Program-made: the position numbers and the translations under genes | Notes under the pieces: model-generated | Told to the model about the DNA's origin: nothing | The model's input: the letters and a program-made list of their open reading frames with translations, nothing else | Databases searched by the model: none | Shown here: positions 19,971 to 33,197 of the stretch, piece by piece | How positions within the stretch are numbered: the first letter of the stretch is position 1 | Layout of the letters: the number at the start of each line of letters is the position of its first letter | DNA from: Ricinus communis | Taxonomy: Eukaryota > Streptophyta > Magnoliopsida > Malpighiales > Euphorbiaceae | Reading direction: 5' to 3' | Length of the DNA stretch: 64,000 nucleotides | Assembly: GCF_019578655.1 (NCBI RefSeq) | Contig: NC_063264.1 | Coordinates: 26,621,688-26,685,687 of the forward strand

Positions 19971-20469
19971 AAAGGAAAAGAAAAGAAGAAAAACAAAAAA
20001 GAGAAGCTGACATAGCAATCAAAATATGTTGGACTATGTCATCGCCATAAAAATACTTAACATGCTATCTTAGATATTTTTTAAGTCTCACTTATTTATT
20101 AAATTAAAATTCTAAATAAATATCTTTTTAATTTAAAATATTAAATTATATAGTAATCGAGACACATTTAAAAAAAAAAAATTAATGAATCACATATGTT
20201 TAGATCATCATACTTATTCATTTATGTTACTCTCAAGATTTATTATTTGAATTTTTTCTATTATTTTTTTTTCTTTTCAATAGAATTATTTTTTTTACTT
20301 TCAAAACTATGTTCATTTATAAATTTATATTTATAATTATTCTAAATTTTTCTTTATATTATTAACAAATAAATGTGCTTCTTTTTATAAAGTATTAAAT
20401 TTGAAATCTTAAATTTTTGAAGGGATAATAATATAAATGGTCACTAAACCTTGCACTTAGTTTCATTTT
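19971..20469. other. AT-rich spacer
   Basis: A- and T-rich runs, no gene or RNA motif seen. The equivalent in copy B (40002-40500) is nearly identical. Confidence 0.5.
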
Positions 20470-22405
20470 GGTCATAAAATTGTAATTTTTTTTTCAATCA
20501 TTCAATTATGTATCTAATTTAGTACTCGCAAGTTCATGAATCATTCTTTTAGTAAAACGGTAAATTCATCTCGATGTCGATCTCCCAAGAAATTATGAGG
20601 CCACTTATTATATAGACTAATTATCAACACAAAACAATAAAATTAAATTTAAACACTCTAAACTAGTATTATGAGAAAGTAGAATATTCATACAATAAAT
20701 AAAATAAACTATAAAGTAAATATGCAATGCAAAAGCAAATGCTTATAATTTAAAACTATATATTAAAGACAGTATTTAGCCTAGCCATTTATTTAGTAAT
20801 CTCCTTATTTTACTTTAAGCCTAGATCTAATGAATGAGATAATGATGTGCCTTTTTCTTTAGCCACTCAAACTAATAATGTAACTAAAGTTTTTTTACCA
20901 ATATAGATTGAAACAAAGATGGCATCTCTAATACCGAATATAAGTTTATCTAATAGATAAGACTATAGGTATCATTATCTCCACCAAATATTATCTCACA
21001 ATAACTCTTAATATAAATCATATTAATAATATATTATGACTAAAATGCCCTCCTTGGCTTTGTATAATTCAGCTAGCACAGCAAATAACAGATCCACACG
21101 TTTTAATCTTGGACATTTGAAATCAACAGTTCTATTTAAGCTCATTTTTTGAGTATTTTTCTCTATATTTTTCTCTTTTGGCTAATATTACAAGAAAATA
21201 GATAATTAAGCTTACATGAGGTACAAGTATATTTTTTTTTTCATATTTTATATATAAAGCATACTATTGGAGCACTAAAACATCCTAAATATATATATAT
21301 ATAATTTGGACCTATCATTCAACTTTAATTTTGATTGTACTTTAGTCACCTTAAAAATAAGAAATTGACATGTCATATTTTTTCTAATTCTAGTAGCTTT
21401 TAAAAAATTTATCCCATATAACTAAAGGTGAGCGAAAAAATCAAATCGATCGTAATTGAATATTAGTAGCTTCGATCAATAGAAACTAAATTATAAAAAT
21501 ATTTAATAAATAAAACATATAAAGTTTTAAATTTCAATGTGAAACTTAAAAAGTTTCAGTTTGACAATATTTATATCCCCAATTAAATCATTTTAAGCTC
21601 ACACATAAGAATTAAGAAATATATAATATTAAATTGTCTTAATTATAATAAAAATAGTTTTATGAGTAAAATATCAATTTATTAGAATATATAAAACTTA
21701 TATAATTTTTTTTCACTTTAGTGAATTACTTTTTTTCCTACTCCATTAATACTTTCTCTTACAATAAATAAAGATAAAATTAGAAAAGAAGTAATTTCCT
21801 TTCGAAAAGAAAAGAAGTAACTAATACTCTATTAGTTGCTGGAAATAACATTTAATTTAAAATAATAATTTTTTAAACGATACTTATTTCAGAATGGAGA
21901 AAGTAATATACTATAATTTATAAAGAAAATGAATAGTAAAGTAATTTAATTTAATTCGTCAAATTTTAGTTTAAAAATAAATAAAAATATGAAAATAAAA
22001 GAACGAAGTTTCTTTAAATGGAAATTATCATGATTGTAATTTATAGAAATAAACAGGTACATCTTGATACATAATTATATCACAATAAAATTCATTAAAA
22101 ATATATAAAAAAAGATAAAAGATAAAAGATTTCCACAAAAAGTTTTTTTTGAATCTCGTATGCTTCTTATTAATAAATTTAATGCAAAAACATAAAACAA
22201 AGAATTAAAATGCTAATATATCAAGAAGCTTAAAAAAGAACTTTATTATAGAGAAAGTGATGCTAATAAAATTGTAGAGACAAAATTGAGAGAACTAAAA
22301 AAATTATGCTAGTTAAATTTATTTATAATAATAATAATAATGATAAAATTAAAATAATTTACCAAATTTAAATACTAATAATAAGAATAATAGAAACTAA
22401 AATCT

Positions 22406-22426
22406 ATAATAATAATAATAATAATA

Positions 22427-22464
<38 letters not shown>
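22406..22464. repeat. (TAA)n microsatellite
   Basis: TAA triplets with one interruption. The equivalent at 42434-42476 is shorter. Confidence 0.9.
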
Positions 22465-22466
<2 letters not shown>

Positions 22467-22590
22467 TATTTAAAAAATTTATTAAAAATAATAAAATTAA
22501 TACTAATTAGATAAATAGATGGATAAAAATTTATATGGATTATATAAGTTAAAGTATACATATAAACTTTAAATGGTTGATATTTAAATA

Positions 22591-22628
22591 CTAGAATCCT
22601 CGTTTCCCATTATTCCATGGGCCTGATA
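22591..22628 (+). pseudogene. U2 snRNA 3'-end relic (copy A, L2)
   Basis: CTAGAATCCTCGTTTCCCAT and TATTCCATGGGCCTGATA match the relic at 12851 but have lost the final GCACCC. It is the most eroded of the U2 relics. Confidence 0.45.
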
Positions 22629-23061
22629 CTGTTTTTTGATTCTGAAGAGTCAAGCAGCACAAATCTACTAATATTTGAGGTTAATGAGCATACTATTTCA
22701 GTTTTCTACCTCGTGTGAAATAAAAAATATAGACTTATCGCTCGCGTCCTTCCTTTCTTTTGTGTTCTTGTCTACCCTAGTGTCTAAATCAATTCGATTT
22801 GATCCTTACGCTCAGCCGTACGGAGAAGAACAAATAACTTGTGATCTCCTGTGTACCTCTTTTTCTAATATTTGTTTAGTATGATGGTTTGGCCGGTGGC
22901 ATTGATGCTTTACTTGATCATCAAGTGGGATGAGACATAAATCCACGCTCGAAAGGGAGAAATCATATTGTTTTCTCATTTCAATATAATTATTTTCAGC
23001 TAGTGTTGAGAACGGGGAAGCAAGTTCTTTAAAAAAGGGCTTTGAAATGGGATTTCATATT

Positions 23062-24302
23062 GGGAAAAGATACAAATAAGCCCTTAATGTTTGAAGCAAA
23101 GAGCAGATGAGCTCCTAATCTATTTTTTAGTGCAAATAAATACATAAAAATATTTTTACTGTATTCTAAGCCCCCTGAATAGACGGAGACTCAATTGCTA
23201 ATAATATTGTTGTCCAATAACATTTTCAAATCAATTCTAATTTTAAATCTTAAGAAACCTATAACTTTGATTTCTTTTTAAAAGAAAAATTAAAAAGCCA
23301 TCACTTCCACCACCTACAACCCATCTCCACCACTATTATCCCCATCACCACTACAACTGAGAGCTTCGGTCAATAAAGAATCTCCATTACTATAGAGAAC
23401 CGCAGCTACCATTACACCTTCATGATTCCTCATTATACCACCAATACCAATATGGCCAACATATGAAAAATATAACACTATCAACATTTTAAGAATCTAA
23501 CAGAAGGTTTTACCTAGTGAGCAACATTCCAGTCCAACCATTATCATCAGCAAAATAACCAAAAGCCCAACCATGTGCTTAATTTCTTTGAAAAATCAAA
23601 TACCCAAAATTTACTATCTCAATTTTTATTTCTTTCTCATTCTTAATATAAATATAAACTTTCAAATACCTAAAAAAAACACATCAATAAGATCAAAGCA
23701 AACGCACTTTAAATCAATAATTCCAAATTTGACAATTTATCTCACATCTTCAAAATTTTATTTTGTCAACAAGAAGCATTAGAGCAAAGGAATTACAAGA
23801 AGAATAAGTGGAAGTGGATAAAGAAGCTAAAGGAGGAAGAAAAGATTAGTTGGAAGAATGCCAAAGGTTGGAGCGCAAGAAGACAGTGCTGCTACCTTCA
23901 TCATCAGCACAATCTCGATCTCGATTTCACTCCAAAATCTTAAGTTCCAATTCGTGGTTTTTGATAATTAAATTCTTGGTTGGTGTGATAAGAGAAGGAG
24001 ATGGAATGAATTATGCAGTTGTGATGGTAGATGTGCTCGAAAAAAGGAATGGGTTTTGATTTTGATTTTTTATTTTAATAATAAAGTTAAGTATATTAAA
24101 ATTTATAATTATTAAATAAAATATATTGTTTATTCTCCTTTCTCAGTGTGTTAAACAAAAGTTTGTTTCAAAAAGAATTTCCGTCTGATAGAGGCTTAGA
24201 ATAGAGTAAACATTTTTACGTATTTATTTGTGCTAGAAAAAAAGAGTAGAGGCTTATCTGTTCCTCACTCCAAAAGTTAAGGGCTTATTTGCACCTTTTT
24301 CC
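23062..24302. mobile_element. Mutator-like element, both TIRs present (copy A)
   Basis: The left TIR starts GGGAAAAGATACAAATAAG and the right end reads TTGCACCTTTTTCC, the inverse of the left with few changes. It is flanked by TTTCATATT (23053-23061) and TCTCATGTT (24303-24311), a 7/9 match consistent with an aged 9-bp target duplication. There is no transposase. The interior contains short frames without family resemblance. Confidence 0.75.
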
Positions 24303-24634
24303 TCTCATGTTTGGGCATAGAGCAGTTGATGTGGAAACCATTTCTCTTATTTTATTCTACTCTTTTAGGCCTAAAAGCCTCTTCCTTTTTTTTAACGTTA
24401 CAAGTGTTTTTCGTTAGTTGCATATGGAAGTGGAAAATAAGATCGTTACAAGTATTTTTCGTTAATTGCATATTGAAGTGGATAAAAAGATCATTAGAAA
24501 TGAAGTGCCAACCCAAAAATAAACAACGTAAAGATACCCTATGCATGTGATAAGAGCTATCAAACACTATATCAAAGTTTGAACAATGGGTACTTTAATT
24601 TATTGAAAAAAGTATAAAGAAATTGAATTGATAA
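24303..24634. other. Spacer with 48-bp duplication
   Basis: Contains the direct repeat TTACAAG(T/C)(A/G)TTTTTCGTTA twice and the self-complementary TTTTAGGCCTAAAA. No gene. Confidence 0.5.
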
Positions 24635-24766
24635 AAGGCTCAACCCTAACAAGAGAAGACCCCTTCCAAAAATTACTGTATGCCAACTCAAAGCAACAAG
24701 CACACGGTATTCTTTAGTAAAAGGCGAAAGAATAGTTCGCTATGTGCTTATTGCGTGGCTCCATAT
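24635..24766 (-). ncRNA. U5 spliceosomal snRNA (unit A, minus strand)
   Basis: Read on the minus strand: ATATGGAGCC, stem AATAAGCAC, invariant loop region CTTTCGCCTTTTACTAAAG, GTGTGCTTGTT, the Sm-like AATTTTTGG, and a terminal hairpin that differs from the plus-strand U5 (GGGGTCTTCTCTTGTTAGGG). USE and TATA are both present at normal spacing. The end positions are set by the TATA distance and the hairpin and are approximate. It appears to be an inverted duplicate of the gene at 19326 and is probably functional. Confidence 0.88.
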
Positions 24767-24791
24767 CTCTCATCCTGCAATTGCGTTACTG

Positions 24792-24843
24792 CTATATTTG
24801 CGGGTCCTCAGTCATGGCTGATAGCTTTAAACCCATGTGGGAT
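24792..24843 (-). promoter_or_regulatory. Minus-strand U5 promoter (unit A)
   Basis: USE ATCCCACATGG (24833-24843) and AATATAGC (about 24792-24799) on the minus strand, separated by about 33 nt. Confidence 0.78.
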
Positions 24844-25296
24844 TGCATCATATAACCTAGCAAATTTCTTGCATATTTGTACCACATAACATGGGAGCAT
24901 CCTGCCAGTTTTCACAGTTAGTTAATTTCTGTTATTCCAACAATATCATGTTTTAAACGATATTTCAGTTGTATTTAAAGCAATATTTTCTTTATTACGT
25001 GAAGAAAATAAAGAGTGCAACTATTTTTAAAATCTTCAACAAGAGTTTCCTCTATGATTGCAAGAACTTATACTAAAGTCTATTATTTCTTCTTAAATAG
25101 TTTTAACTTATTTTCTTCTTCATCTCAAGTTCTGCTTCAAACCTATCATTCACTTTATTACGTGAGCTTTATCCTTTCCAAATCTACTTTTAACTTTCCT
25201 TAATCCTGGAGCTTCACCCTGGCTTCCGAGTTTAGACAAGAAGCACATTTCTACTGAGGATTTCTGCCTGTTAGCATCAGGATTTTAAAATAATGC
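24844..25296. other. Unit junction region A/B
   Basis: Begins with U5 upstream flank. It contains the U2 3'-flank landmark AAATCTACTTTTAACTTTCC and GAAGCACATTTCTACTGAGG without any U2 RNA sequence. The B/C junction lacks about 110 bp of this region. Confidence 0.55.
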
Positions 25297-25304
25297 TCCA
25301 CTCG

Positions 25305-26171
25305 TTACCTTCTCCTTTGCTTTCGAGTGGGAAACAATTCAAAACCAAATCGAATCAACTAAATCATTATTTCCTCATGTCAACAAAATCATTTTCATCC
25401 TCGGCATGACAAGTTTTAATAATGGTGAAATTAAGTACTTCAAAATTTTGATCCCAATAGTAACGAAGAACTGTACTAAAGTTGGTCTTCTGAAATGGGA
25501 AATCAAACTGTTGTAATCATTAAAAAGAAAAAAAAAAAGAAAGAAAAGGAAGTGTTTGTCATAGGGCAGATGCAGTGGAAACCATTTCTAATTATATTGT
25601 TTTAGGCTTAAAAGGCTCTTTTTTTCCATTAATTATGTCTCAAAAAAGAATAAACATTTAACTGCAATGATACCTCCACGACAGTATCAGTATGAAACTA
25701 CCAAACACTAGATAAAAGCTTGCATAGGCAAAGTATTGATAAAGGTCGAATGTTAAAGGTAAAATTGAAAGGATTGAACTTGGATTGATGAAGAGCCCTT
25801 CCAAAAATTGTTAGAGAATAATTAACTATTTTATCAGGTATATACACAAAGGAAACCTGTACCTATACCAGAGTTAACTATTAGAGTATAATTGAATGCA
25901 AGAACCAGTTCACTAACTTACCAAAGATAAGCAACGGTTCCTCAGAACTAACTAAGCAAATTGCCAGTGTTCAAATGCAAGAGATCTCAAATGGACATAA
26001 ATATAGCTGTTCTTGGTATTGTGCACTAAGCTAAGATTTCAAGAGTGACTTACCTTGACTTTAAGATGAAGGAAATGAACATCTGTACGAATTTTAAATG
26101 AAGAAAAGAAAATGGAGCACTGCACATAACAACCAAAATATATTGGACTATGTCATTGCTATAAAAATCTT
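25305..26171. other. U1 upstream region (copy B)
   Basis: Nearly identical to 5101-5967. No gene seen. Confidence 0.5.
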
Positions 26172-26224
26172 ATCCCACACGGAATAAGTATTACGGAGAA
26201 GTATTAAACATGGAATATAAATAG
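26172..26224 (+). promoter_or_regulatory. U1 promoter (copy B)
   Basis: USE ATCCCACACGG and TATAAATAG, identical in sequence and spacing to copy A; one substitution lies in between. Confidence 0.85.
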
Positions 26225-26247
26225 AAAGCAAATAGCATCAAGCAAAC

Positions 26248-26410
26248 ATACTTACCTGGACGGGGTCAATGGGCGATCAAGAAAGTTCATGGCCTAGGTA
26301 GTTGGTCTCCATTGCACTTAGGAGATGCACCTGCCTAAGGTCTCCCCAAGTGGGAGAGCCTACGTCATAATTTGTGATAGTGGGGGCCTGCGTTCGCGCG
26401 GCCCCTTTCC
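26248..26410 (+). ncRNA. U1 spliceosomal snRNA (copy B)
   Basis: Identical to the copy A gene as far as I can read, except that the U1-70K loop segment GAAGG reads GAAAG. The 5' ATACTTACCTG, U1A loop, Sm site and terminal hairpin are unchanged. Confidence 0.94.
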
Positions 26411-26680
26411 ATGCCAATTCTAAACTTGCCACTAACTCCGGGAAACCTATGAAACTAGAGACATGTCTGGTGAAAAATTTAAAGCAGCTTCATTTTGAGG
26501 GATGAGTCCTATCAACGTGTATAAGTAGTCCTTTCAGAACTGTGAATTACTGATCCTACTGATATTGAATTTACAATAGCTTGTGACTGGGTTGAGCTAC
26601 TAAGCCCTGCAAAATCTAGCTGATACTCTTACTAGCAGACTCTTACTGCAACTGGTGTTGTTTAGTCAGACAGTTAGAAG

Positions 26681-27174
26681 AATCATTCCTTAATTTCTTT
26701 TCTTTCGTACACGGATGGAATATCCAAATTCGCACAGTAGAAACAAAGCTGAACATATTGGCAAGATATATTCTCTTTTAACATAACAATCTTAAAAACC
26801 AGCAATTCAATTGCTACAAAGAGCCAATGTTTCAATGTTTATACAGTCTTAGAACACTAACATTTCAGCCCACATTGACGAGGCAAAAGAAGAATGTGTT
26901 GGTAAGCAAGAACTGAAAGTATTTTTAAGAATTTGCATAAATCATATTGTTCATTGAATAGCTAAGCCCTATTTATACAGCAAGATTTTAAAATTAAAAT
27001 TCAGAAAAGTCTGCTACAAATCAAGAAAATCTAAACTGATTATTGACTACCTTATTTGCCTTAAAATAAGGAATGATATTTTATTTGCCTAAAGACTAAG
27101 AACAAAATATAACTAATGCAGCTTCAAAAATCATAAAGTTAACACTCCTTGATGTTGGAGCTGCAAACTCCAAG
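26681..27174. repeat. U2-promoter segment fused to copia LTR (copy B)
   Basis: Same structure as 6477-6970: a U2 upstream region with orphan USE-like CCCACATTGAC, LTR, 30 bp of copia internal DNA, then restart of the U2 upstream region. Confidence 0.78.
26897..27144 (-). mobile_element. Ty1/copia LTR (copy B)
   Basis: TGTTGGTAAGC...GTTAACA, near-identical to 6693-6940. Confidence 0.8.
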
Positions 27175-27362
27175 AATCATTCCTTAATTTCTTTTCTTGT
27201 ACTTGATTTGTTCATGGATCTAAATTCTCACAGTAGAAACAAAGCTGAACATATTGGCAAGATATATTCTCTTTTAACATAACAATCTTAAAAACCAGCA
27301 ATTCAATTGCTACAAGGAGCCAATGTTTCAATGTTTATACAGTCTTCGAACACTAACATTTC

Positions 27363-27414
27363 AGCCCACATCAACGAAGCAAAAGAAGAATGTGAGAGAA
27401 AGGGATAATAAAAG
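27363..27414 (+). promoter_or_regulatory. Plus-strand U2 promoter (copy B)
   Basis: AGCCCACATCA and TAATAAAAG at the same spacing as copy A. Confidence 0.65.
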
Positions 27415-27438
27415 GGAAGTGAAGGTATTGAGAAAAGC

Positions 27439-27608
27439 ATACCTTTCTCGGCTTTTTGGCTAAGATCAAGTGTAGTATCTGTTCTTATCAGTTTAATATC
27501 TAATATGTGGATCATTGATTCACATGATATTAAATTAAATTTTTTAATGGGAGGGTTAACTACAGTGGCTTGCTACCGGAATCCTCATGCATGGGCTGGT
27601 GCAACCCA
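27439..27608 (+). ncRNA. U2 snRNA variant with shortened 3' domain (copy B)
   Basis: Same as 7235-7404 apart from substitutions in the 3' domain (CTACCGGAATCC and GGCTGGTGCAACCC). The 5' domain is unchanged, and stem-loop IV is again truncated. Confidence 0.75.
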
Positions 27609-30122
27609 ACCAAATCTACCGTTTAATTTTGTCATACTTCTGAATTTATAAATATTTAATTGATTAAAATTATACCTCTTATAAAATTGATTATATTTAT
27701 TATTCATGCACGACCTAGTAAAATAAAGAATATATTTAATTAGTTAATTGTCAACTGCTCTTTCGATGACAAGCTTCCTCATCACAAGCTTTCCGATAAC
27801 ACCAATATCGTGGTAATTGGACTCTTTTGAAAAATTAATGGTTGAAAATTGTTCGGTGCATTTTGAGATGATCGGGGATTAGATTAGAGAATTATATGCT
27901 GGACTCATTCTTTAAGCATCATTTTGAGTTCATGGACACATTCAGATTGTCTATCGGACTTCGACGGCTAGAGGTGAGCCAACTGCCTTATCTCGCATCT
28001 GATTAAATTATTTAGCCTAATAATTTTAAAATTGTTGATTAAAAATACATTGGTATTAATTTGAGAAAAATGATTTAGTGTATCTATGAATGTATCTTTG
28101 GAAAATTAAAATGTATTATTAAATTTAGTAAAGTTGAGCGATATGATAATCTTACAAAGACTCTATTACTAGTTGCTTTACACATATTTAAAAAGTGAAG
28201 TTAATTAACTAGAAAATAAGATTTATCGGAACTTAAAATCTTAGCCAGAAATCTGCAATAATAAATTAATTATATATAATTGAGATTTTAATTAAGTGAT
28301 TAATCAATAATTAAATTCGATTATGTTATTAGTAAATAATTGACATAATTACAGAAGAATATTATAGTTTTTTAGAATAAATAAATATAGTAAAATTTAC
28401 ACTTAAGTGATTAGAAAAATAAATAGAATTAATATTAGCTATATGATAAATAATATTGTTGGCATGAAATAAGTAGATCGGATGTGATGCTTGATTTGTG
28501 GGGTAGATCAATTTTTATTTTTATACTCAGGGTTAATTAAAATAGTCGGCAAATAAATATTAATGTTAGAAAATAAATAAATAGGAGTAATAATTAGTAT
28601 TAATCTAGTTATTAATCGGTATAGAGGAAAATAATTACAATGGAATTTCATGTGCTGGAAAATATTTAGACAAGCTAAAAATAATTATTAGACAATTGTG
28701 AATGATGAATGATTTTGTTCATGATAGATTAAATTCAATAAACTTTGGAGGTCTCGGATGAAAAAATATTATGAGATACATTATGTTTACTTTCTTACAG
28801 GTTGTGAACTCCTTTTACTAGGGAAACTAGTTCATTTTATAGGGAGGTGCTGTCAGATTTTCGGTAGAATTAATTAATCAAAATGAAAAGGAAATTAATA
28901 GGATTAAGCTAAAATAAGATCAAAATTAAAAAGTTAGAATTATATTTTAGATATAGGATAATAAACATTGGTTAAGAATAGAGATATATTTTACATTCCA
29001 GATGAGCTATAATTGGAGATGTTTATCGGTGAATTTTAGGATTGTATGCTCGAATAGCAATCTGGAGAAAATTAACAGAAAGTTTAGTGAAAGCATAGTG
29101 GGTCAGGCCCTACATACTAGGTGAGTGGATAAACTAATAATATCGTATCTTTGAGTAGTATATTATTTATATTTATATTCTCATGAATTGTTGAAATGTT
29201 TCTTTTAGAAGTTAGTTAATTTAAATGTATTTGAACTTCATTATTTGGTATAGAAATTGAGAATAGAGAATTATATTTTTGGCTTTATTTTATATGTGAT
29301 TATGATTTTACATAACTGGATAAATGATTATATGACTTATGAGATCACACATTGGACATTAAATGTTATCACAATATATTGTCTTTGTGACAACGCTTAG
29401 TATACACATTGTTTTTATGGCATATGCTAGGAGGTGCTTTTTAGGGGCTTATTGTTTGCACGCGTATGACTAGAATTTCCGCTTTGGGCTGCATGGTTAA
29501 GATGTCTGAGTGCCCAAAGTTGCCAGGAATTAGTAAGGTACATCTATGAGTGTATACTGGTTTCTACTAAATTATTGATTTTATTTGATGTTATTTTACT
29601 TGACATGATCTCAGATCTTAAACTATTACCGACATTGTTTTAAAATGAGCTGAGAATATGTTGACCTCAGATGAGAAAATGTATTGCAGTTCCACATACA
29701 TAATGAAGAGATTATTTATCTATTTAGTTAATAAAATTTCATTTGTGCAGTTAGAATGCCTTTGATCAAATATTTATTTTCAAAATAATAGTAGTATTTT
29801 CTTCAGTAGAAAAGTATTTATAAATAGTATAATAATATATATGTTTATTTCAATCATTGTCTGTTTCCATTTGTTATTTGTTTATCCTCTTTCTAAATTT
29901 GACTCACCCATTTTTCTACCCACCAGTGTTATACAGGATGTGTAAAAGTAGCAATACATTGTCGGTTAAGAGACATATATAATCAATATCATTATATCCT
30001 TAAATTTCGTTGTTAATTAGTTGATCAAGTAGCTCTTTCTAAGGTTTTATCCACCCAAAACACAAAACACTTGGTTGATCAAGATGCAAGAAACATAAAA
30101 CAGTTCTTCTCCATGGACAAAT
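27609..30122. repeat. Long AT-rich repeat, unassigned (copy B)
   Basis: Counterpart of 7405-10089 without the two tandem duplications. No gene seen. Confidence 0.5.
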
Positions 30123-30818
30123 ATGGCAATTGGGTTAAGATTTTGTCCACTTGAGAAAGAGTTGGTAACTTATTATCTATACATAAGGAACAATGGCAGA
30201 TTTTCATCTATTGAAAACTAGCTTCCTATGAAATATTGTGATTTCTACAGTAAAGAAGATCCTTGAAAAATATGGAAGAAGTCTGGTAGAGACAAGTTGG
30301 GCAATCATAAAGGTCTTTACTTCTTCACAATATTAAAGAAGATAACCCCTGGTCGGGACCATAATATCAATCGCAGGATTGTCTCCACCGCAAGGACTTG
30401 GCATAGTGAGATTAGGTAATAGCTCAAAACTTCATCATAATGGGGTTACAACATATATGAAGCGATTTAATTATAAGAGCCCATCAAAATTAGACCAAGA
30501 TCATTGTTGGAACATGCTTGAGTATAGTTTGGAGGGTGGAGAATCTCGTTATGCTCTTTATCAACTCAAAAATAGCAGAGAACAATCTAGAAAAAAAGAA
30601 GAGACAAATTATTAATGATAACTTTGTGGAGGCTTTTAAACCTATATAGAGCTTAAGGGTTGAGCAAGAATTGCTAAATTTGATTATAGAAAAGCCTAAG
30701 GCGGTTGATGTAGTACCTGCTATGCAAGAACAAGATGTAGGCAAAATGCATAAACGATACTATTATTATAACTATTATATCCATTTAATATCTCGACTCA
30801 ATAATCACAAAAAATAAT
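30123..30818 (+). pseudogene. NAC-domain pseudogene (copy B)
   Basis: Same two in-frame stops as copy A. In addition, a 2-bp loss at GAGATTAGG (about 30410) breaks the frame inside the NAC domain, and TATATAGAG near 30646 adds a stop in the C-terminal tail. It is the most damaged of the three. Confidence 0.7.
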
Positions 30819-32435
30819 ACCCTAGTTAACCAACAATAAATCATGTAACATTATTTTTTATTATTATGTAATAATATGACAGCCAGATTCTCCCACTAAC
30901 TACTACATCACCTCCTATTTGGACACAACTAATCCTGGTTAGTTGTTGAACATTCTCTCAGCTCCCCTACCTTGAACTCATACCTTGCAATTGCACTTGG
31001 GAATTAAGATTTTTAAGCTTACTAGGATTAATTATGTACAGGTGAGTGGTGACGTGGAAGCTAGAGAAATAATCTACCGACCACATCAACACAAAAATGG
31101 TTGGAACTATGAGATGTAATTTAGTCATAAAATTGTAATTTTTTTTTTTCAATCGTTCAATGATATGTCTAATTTAGTACTCACAAGTGCACGAACCGTT
31201 CTTTTTGTAAAGCGATAAATTCACCTCGATGTCAATCTCTCAAGGAATTATTATGTCACTTATTATATAGTCTAATTATCAACATAAAATAATAAAAATA
31301 AATTTAAACACTCTAAACTAGTATTCTCAGAAAGTAGGATATTTATAAAATAAATAAAATAAATTATAAAGTAAATATGCAATGCAAAAGCAAATGCTTG
31401 TAATTTAAAACTATGTGCTAAAGGCAGTATTTAGCCTAGCCATTTACTTAGTAATCTCTTTATTTTAAGCCTAGATTTAATGAATGAGATAGTGATGTGC
31501 CTTTTTCTTTAACCACTCAAACAATAATGTAACTAAAGTTTTTTTTATCAACATAGATTGAAACAAAGATGGTGTCTCTAATACACAATATAAGTCTATC
31601 TAATATATAAGACTAGAGGTATCATTATCTCCATCAAATATTATCCTACAATAACTCTTAATATAAATCCTAATAATAATACAATGACTAAAACGCCCTC
31701 CTTGGGCCTTTTATAATTCGGCTAGCATAGCAAATAGCAGATCCACACGTCTTAATCTTGGGCCTTTGAAATCAGCAGTTCTATTTAAGCTCATTTTTTG
31801 AGTATTTTTCTTCATATTTTCCTCTTTTGGCTAATATTATAAGAAAATAGACAATTAAGCTTACATGAGGTAAAAGTATATATTATTCTCATATTATATA
31901 TATAAAACATACTATTAAAGCACTAAAACATCCTAAATATAAATACATAATTTGGACCTATCATTCAACTTTAGTTTTGATTGCAATTTAATCACCTTAC
32001 AAATAAGAAATCAATATGTCATATTTTTTCTAATTCTAGTAGCTTTTGAAAAATTTATCCCATAAAACTAAGGGTGAGCAAAAAAATCAAATCGATCAGA
32101 ATTGAATATCAGTAGCTTCGATCAATAGAAACTAAATTTTAAAAATATTTAATAAACAAAACATATAAAGTTTAAATTTCAATGTGAAACTTAAAAAGTT
32201 TCAATTTGACAATATTTATGTCCTTAAATAAGTCATTTTAAGCTCACACACAAGAATTAAGAAATATAGAATATTAAATTGTCTCAATTATAATAAAAAT
32301 AGTTTTATGGGTAAAATATCAATTTATTAAAATATATAAAATTTCTATAAAATTCTTTTCACTTTAGTGAATTACTTTTTTCCTACTTCATTAATACTTT
32401 CTCTTACATTGAATAACGATAAAACTAGAAAAAAA

Positions 32436-32504
32436 GTAATTTCCTATCCAAAAGAAAAGAAGTAACTAATTTAGTTACTTCTTTTCTTTTCGAAAGGAAA
32501 TTAC
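32436..32504. repeat. 34-bp-arm palindrome (copy B)
   Basis: Same inverted repeat as 12409-12477 with one extra mismatch (TTCCTATCC). Confidence 0.85.
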
Positions 32505-32878
32505 CATTAGTTGCTGAAAATAACATTTAATTTAAAATAATATTTTTTAAAACTATATTTATTTCATAATAGAGAAAGTAATATACCATAATTTATAAAG
32601 AAAATGAATAGTTAAGTAGTTTAATTAAATTCGTCAAATTTTAGTTTAAAAGTAAATTAAAATATGAAAATAAGAGAACAAAATTTCTTTAAATGGAAAT
32701 TATCATGTTTGTCATTCATAAAATAAAACAAGTACATCTTGACATATAATTATATCTAATTAAATTAACACTAATCAGATAAATAAATGGATAAGGGTTT
32801 ATATGAATTATATAAATTCAAGTACCCATATAAACTTTAAATAGGTCATATATAAATAAATGAGTCATATATAAATAC

Positions 32879-32919
32879 TGGAATCCTCGTTGCATTATTC
32901 CATGGGCCTGATGCACCCC
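32879..32919 (+). pseudogene. U2 snRNA 3'-end relic (copy B, L1)
   Basis: Identical by eye to 12851-12891. Confidence 0.6.
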
Positions 32920-33197
32920 AACCAAATATGCTATTAACTTTTCTTGATTTTGAAGAGGCAAGCTGCACAAATCTACTAAAGATTTCTGTAAATTAGAATC
33001 AACATTTTAATATATAATGCTGCAGTGTTACCTTCTTGCTCTCGTAACCAATCTTATGAAAAATGAAAGATCTAAGGATATATTAAAAGATAATTTTGTG
33101 ATTCATCAACTAAATGATTGTTTTCTCATTTCAATATAATTATTCTCAAGGGAAACAAGTTCTTTAAAAAAAGGGCTTTGAAATAGGATATCATATT

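Larger units (their letters stand above)
20470..23061. repeat. AT-rich block L2 (copy A)
   Basis: Second, diverged copy of the block at 11093-13169. It differs by carrying a (TAA)n microsatellite and extra text around 22080-22500, and by having a single arm at the palindrome site. A stretch near 22670-22990 with CCGTACGGAG has no match in L1 and no recognisable coding content. Confidence 0.72.
5093..25296. repeat. Higher-order tandem repeat, copy A (about 20.2 kb)
   Basis: Sequence from TCCACTCGTTACC onward recurs at 25297 and 45230 with all features in the same order. Landmark offsets from A to B fall from 20204 bp at U1 to about 20030 bp further on because of local indels. The unit carries U1, six U2 copies, two U5 genes, NAC remnants, two AT-rich blocks, Mutator-like and Cassandra elements. 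The start point is arbitrary because the repeat is circularly permutable. Confidence 0.93.
31124..33197. repeat. AT-rich block L1 (copy B)
   Basis: Counterpart of 11093-13169, with no gene apart from the U2 relic. Confidence 0.75.

Noticed and set aside
22920..22935. AAGTGGGATGAG resembling a minus-strand USE
   Set aside because: No TATA box at the required spacing and no recognisable snRNA follows.
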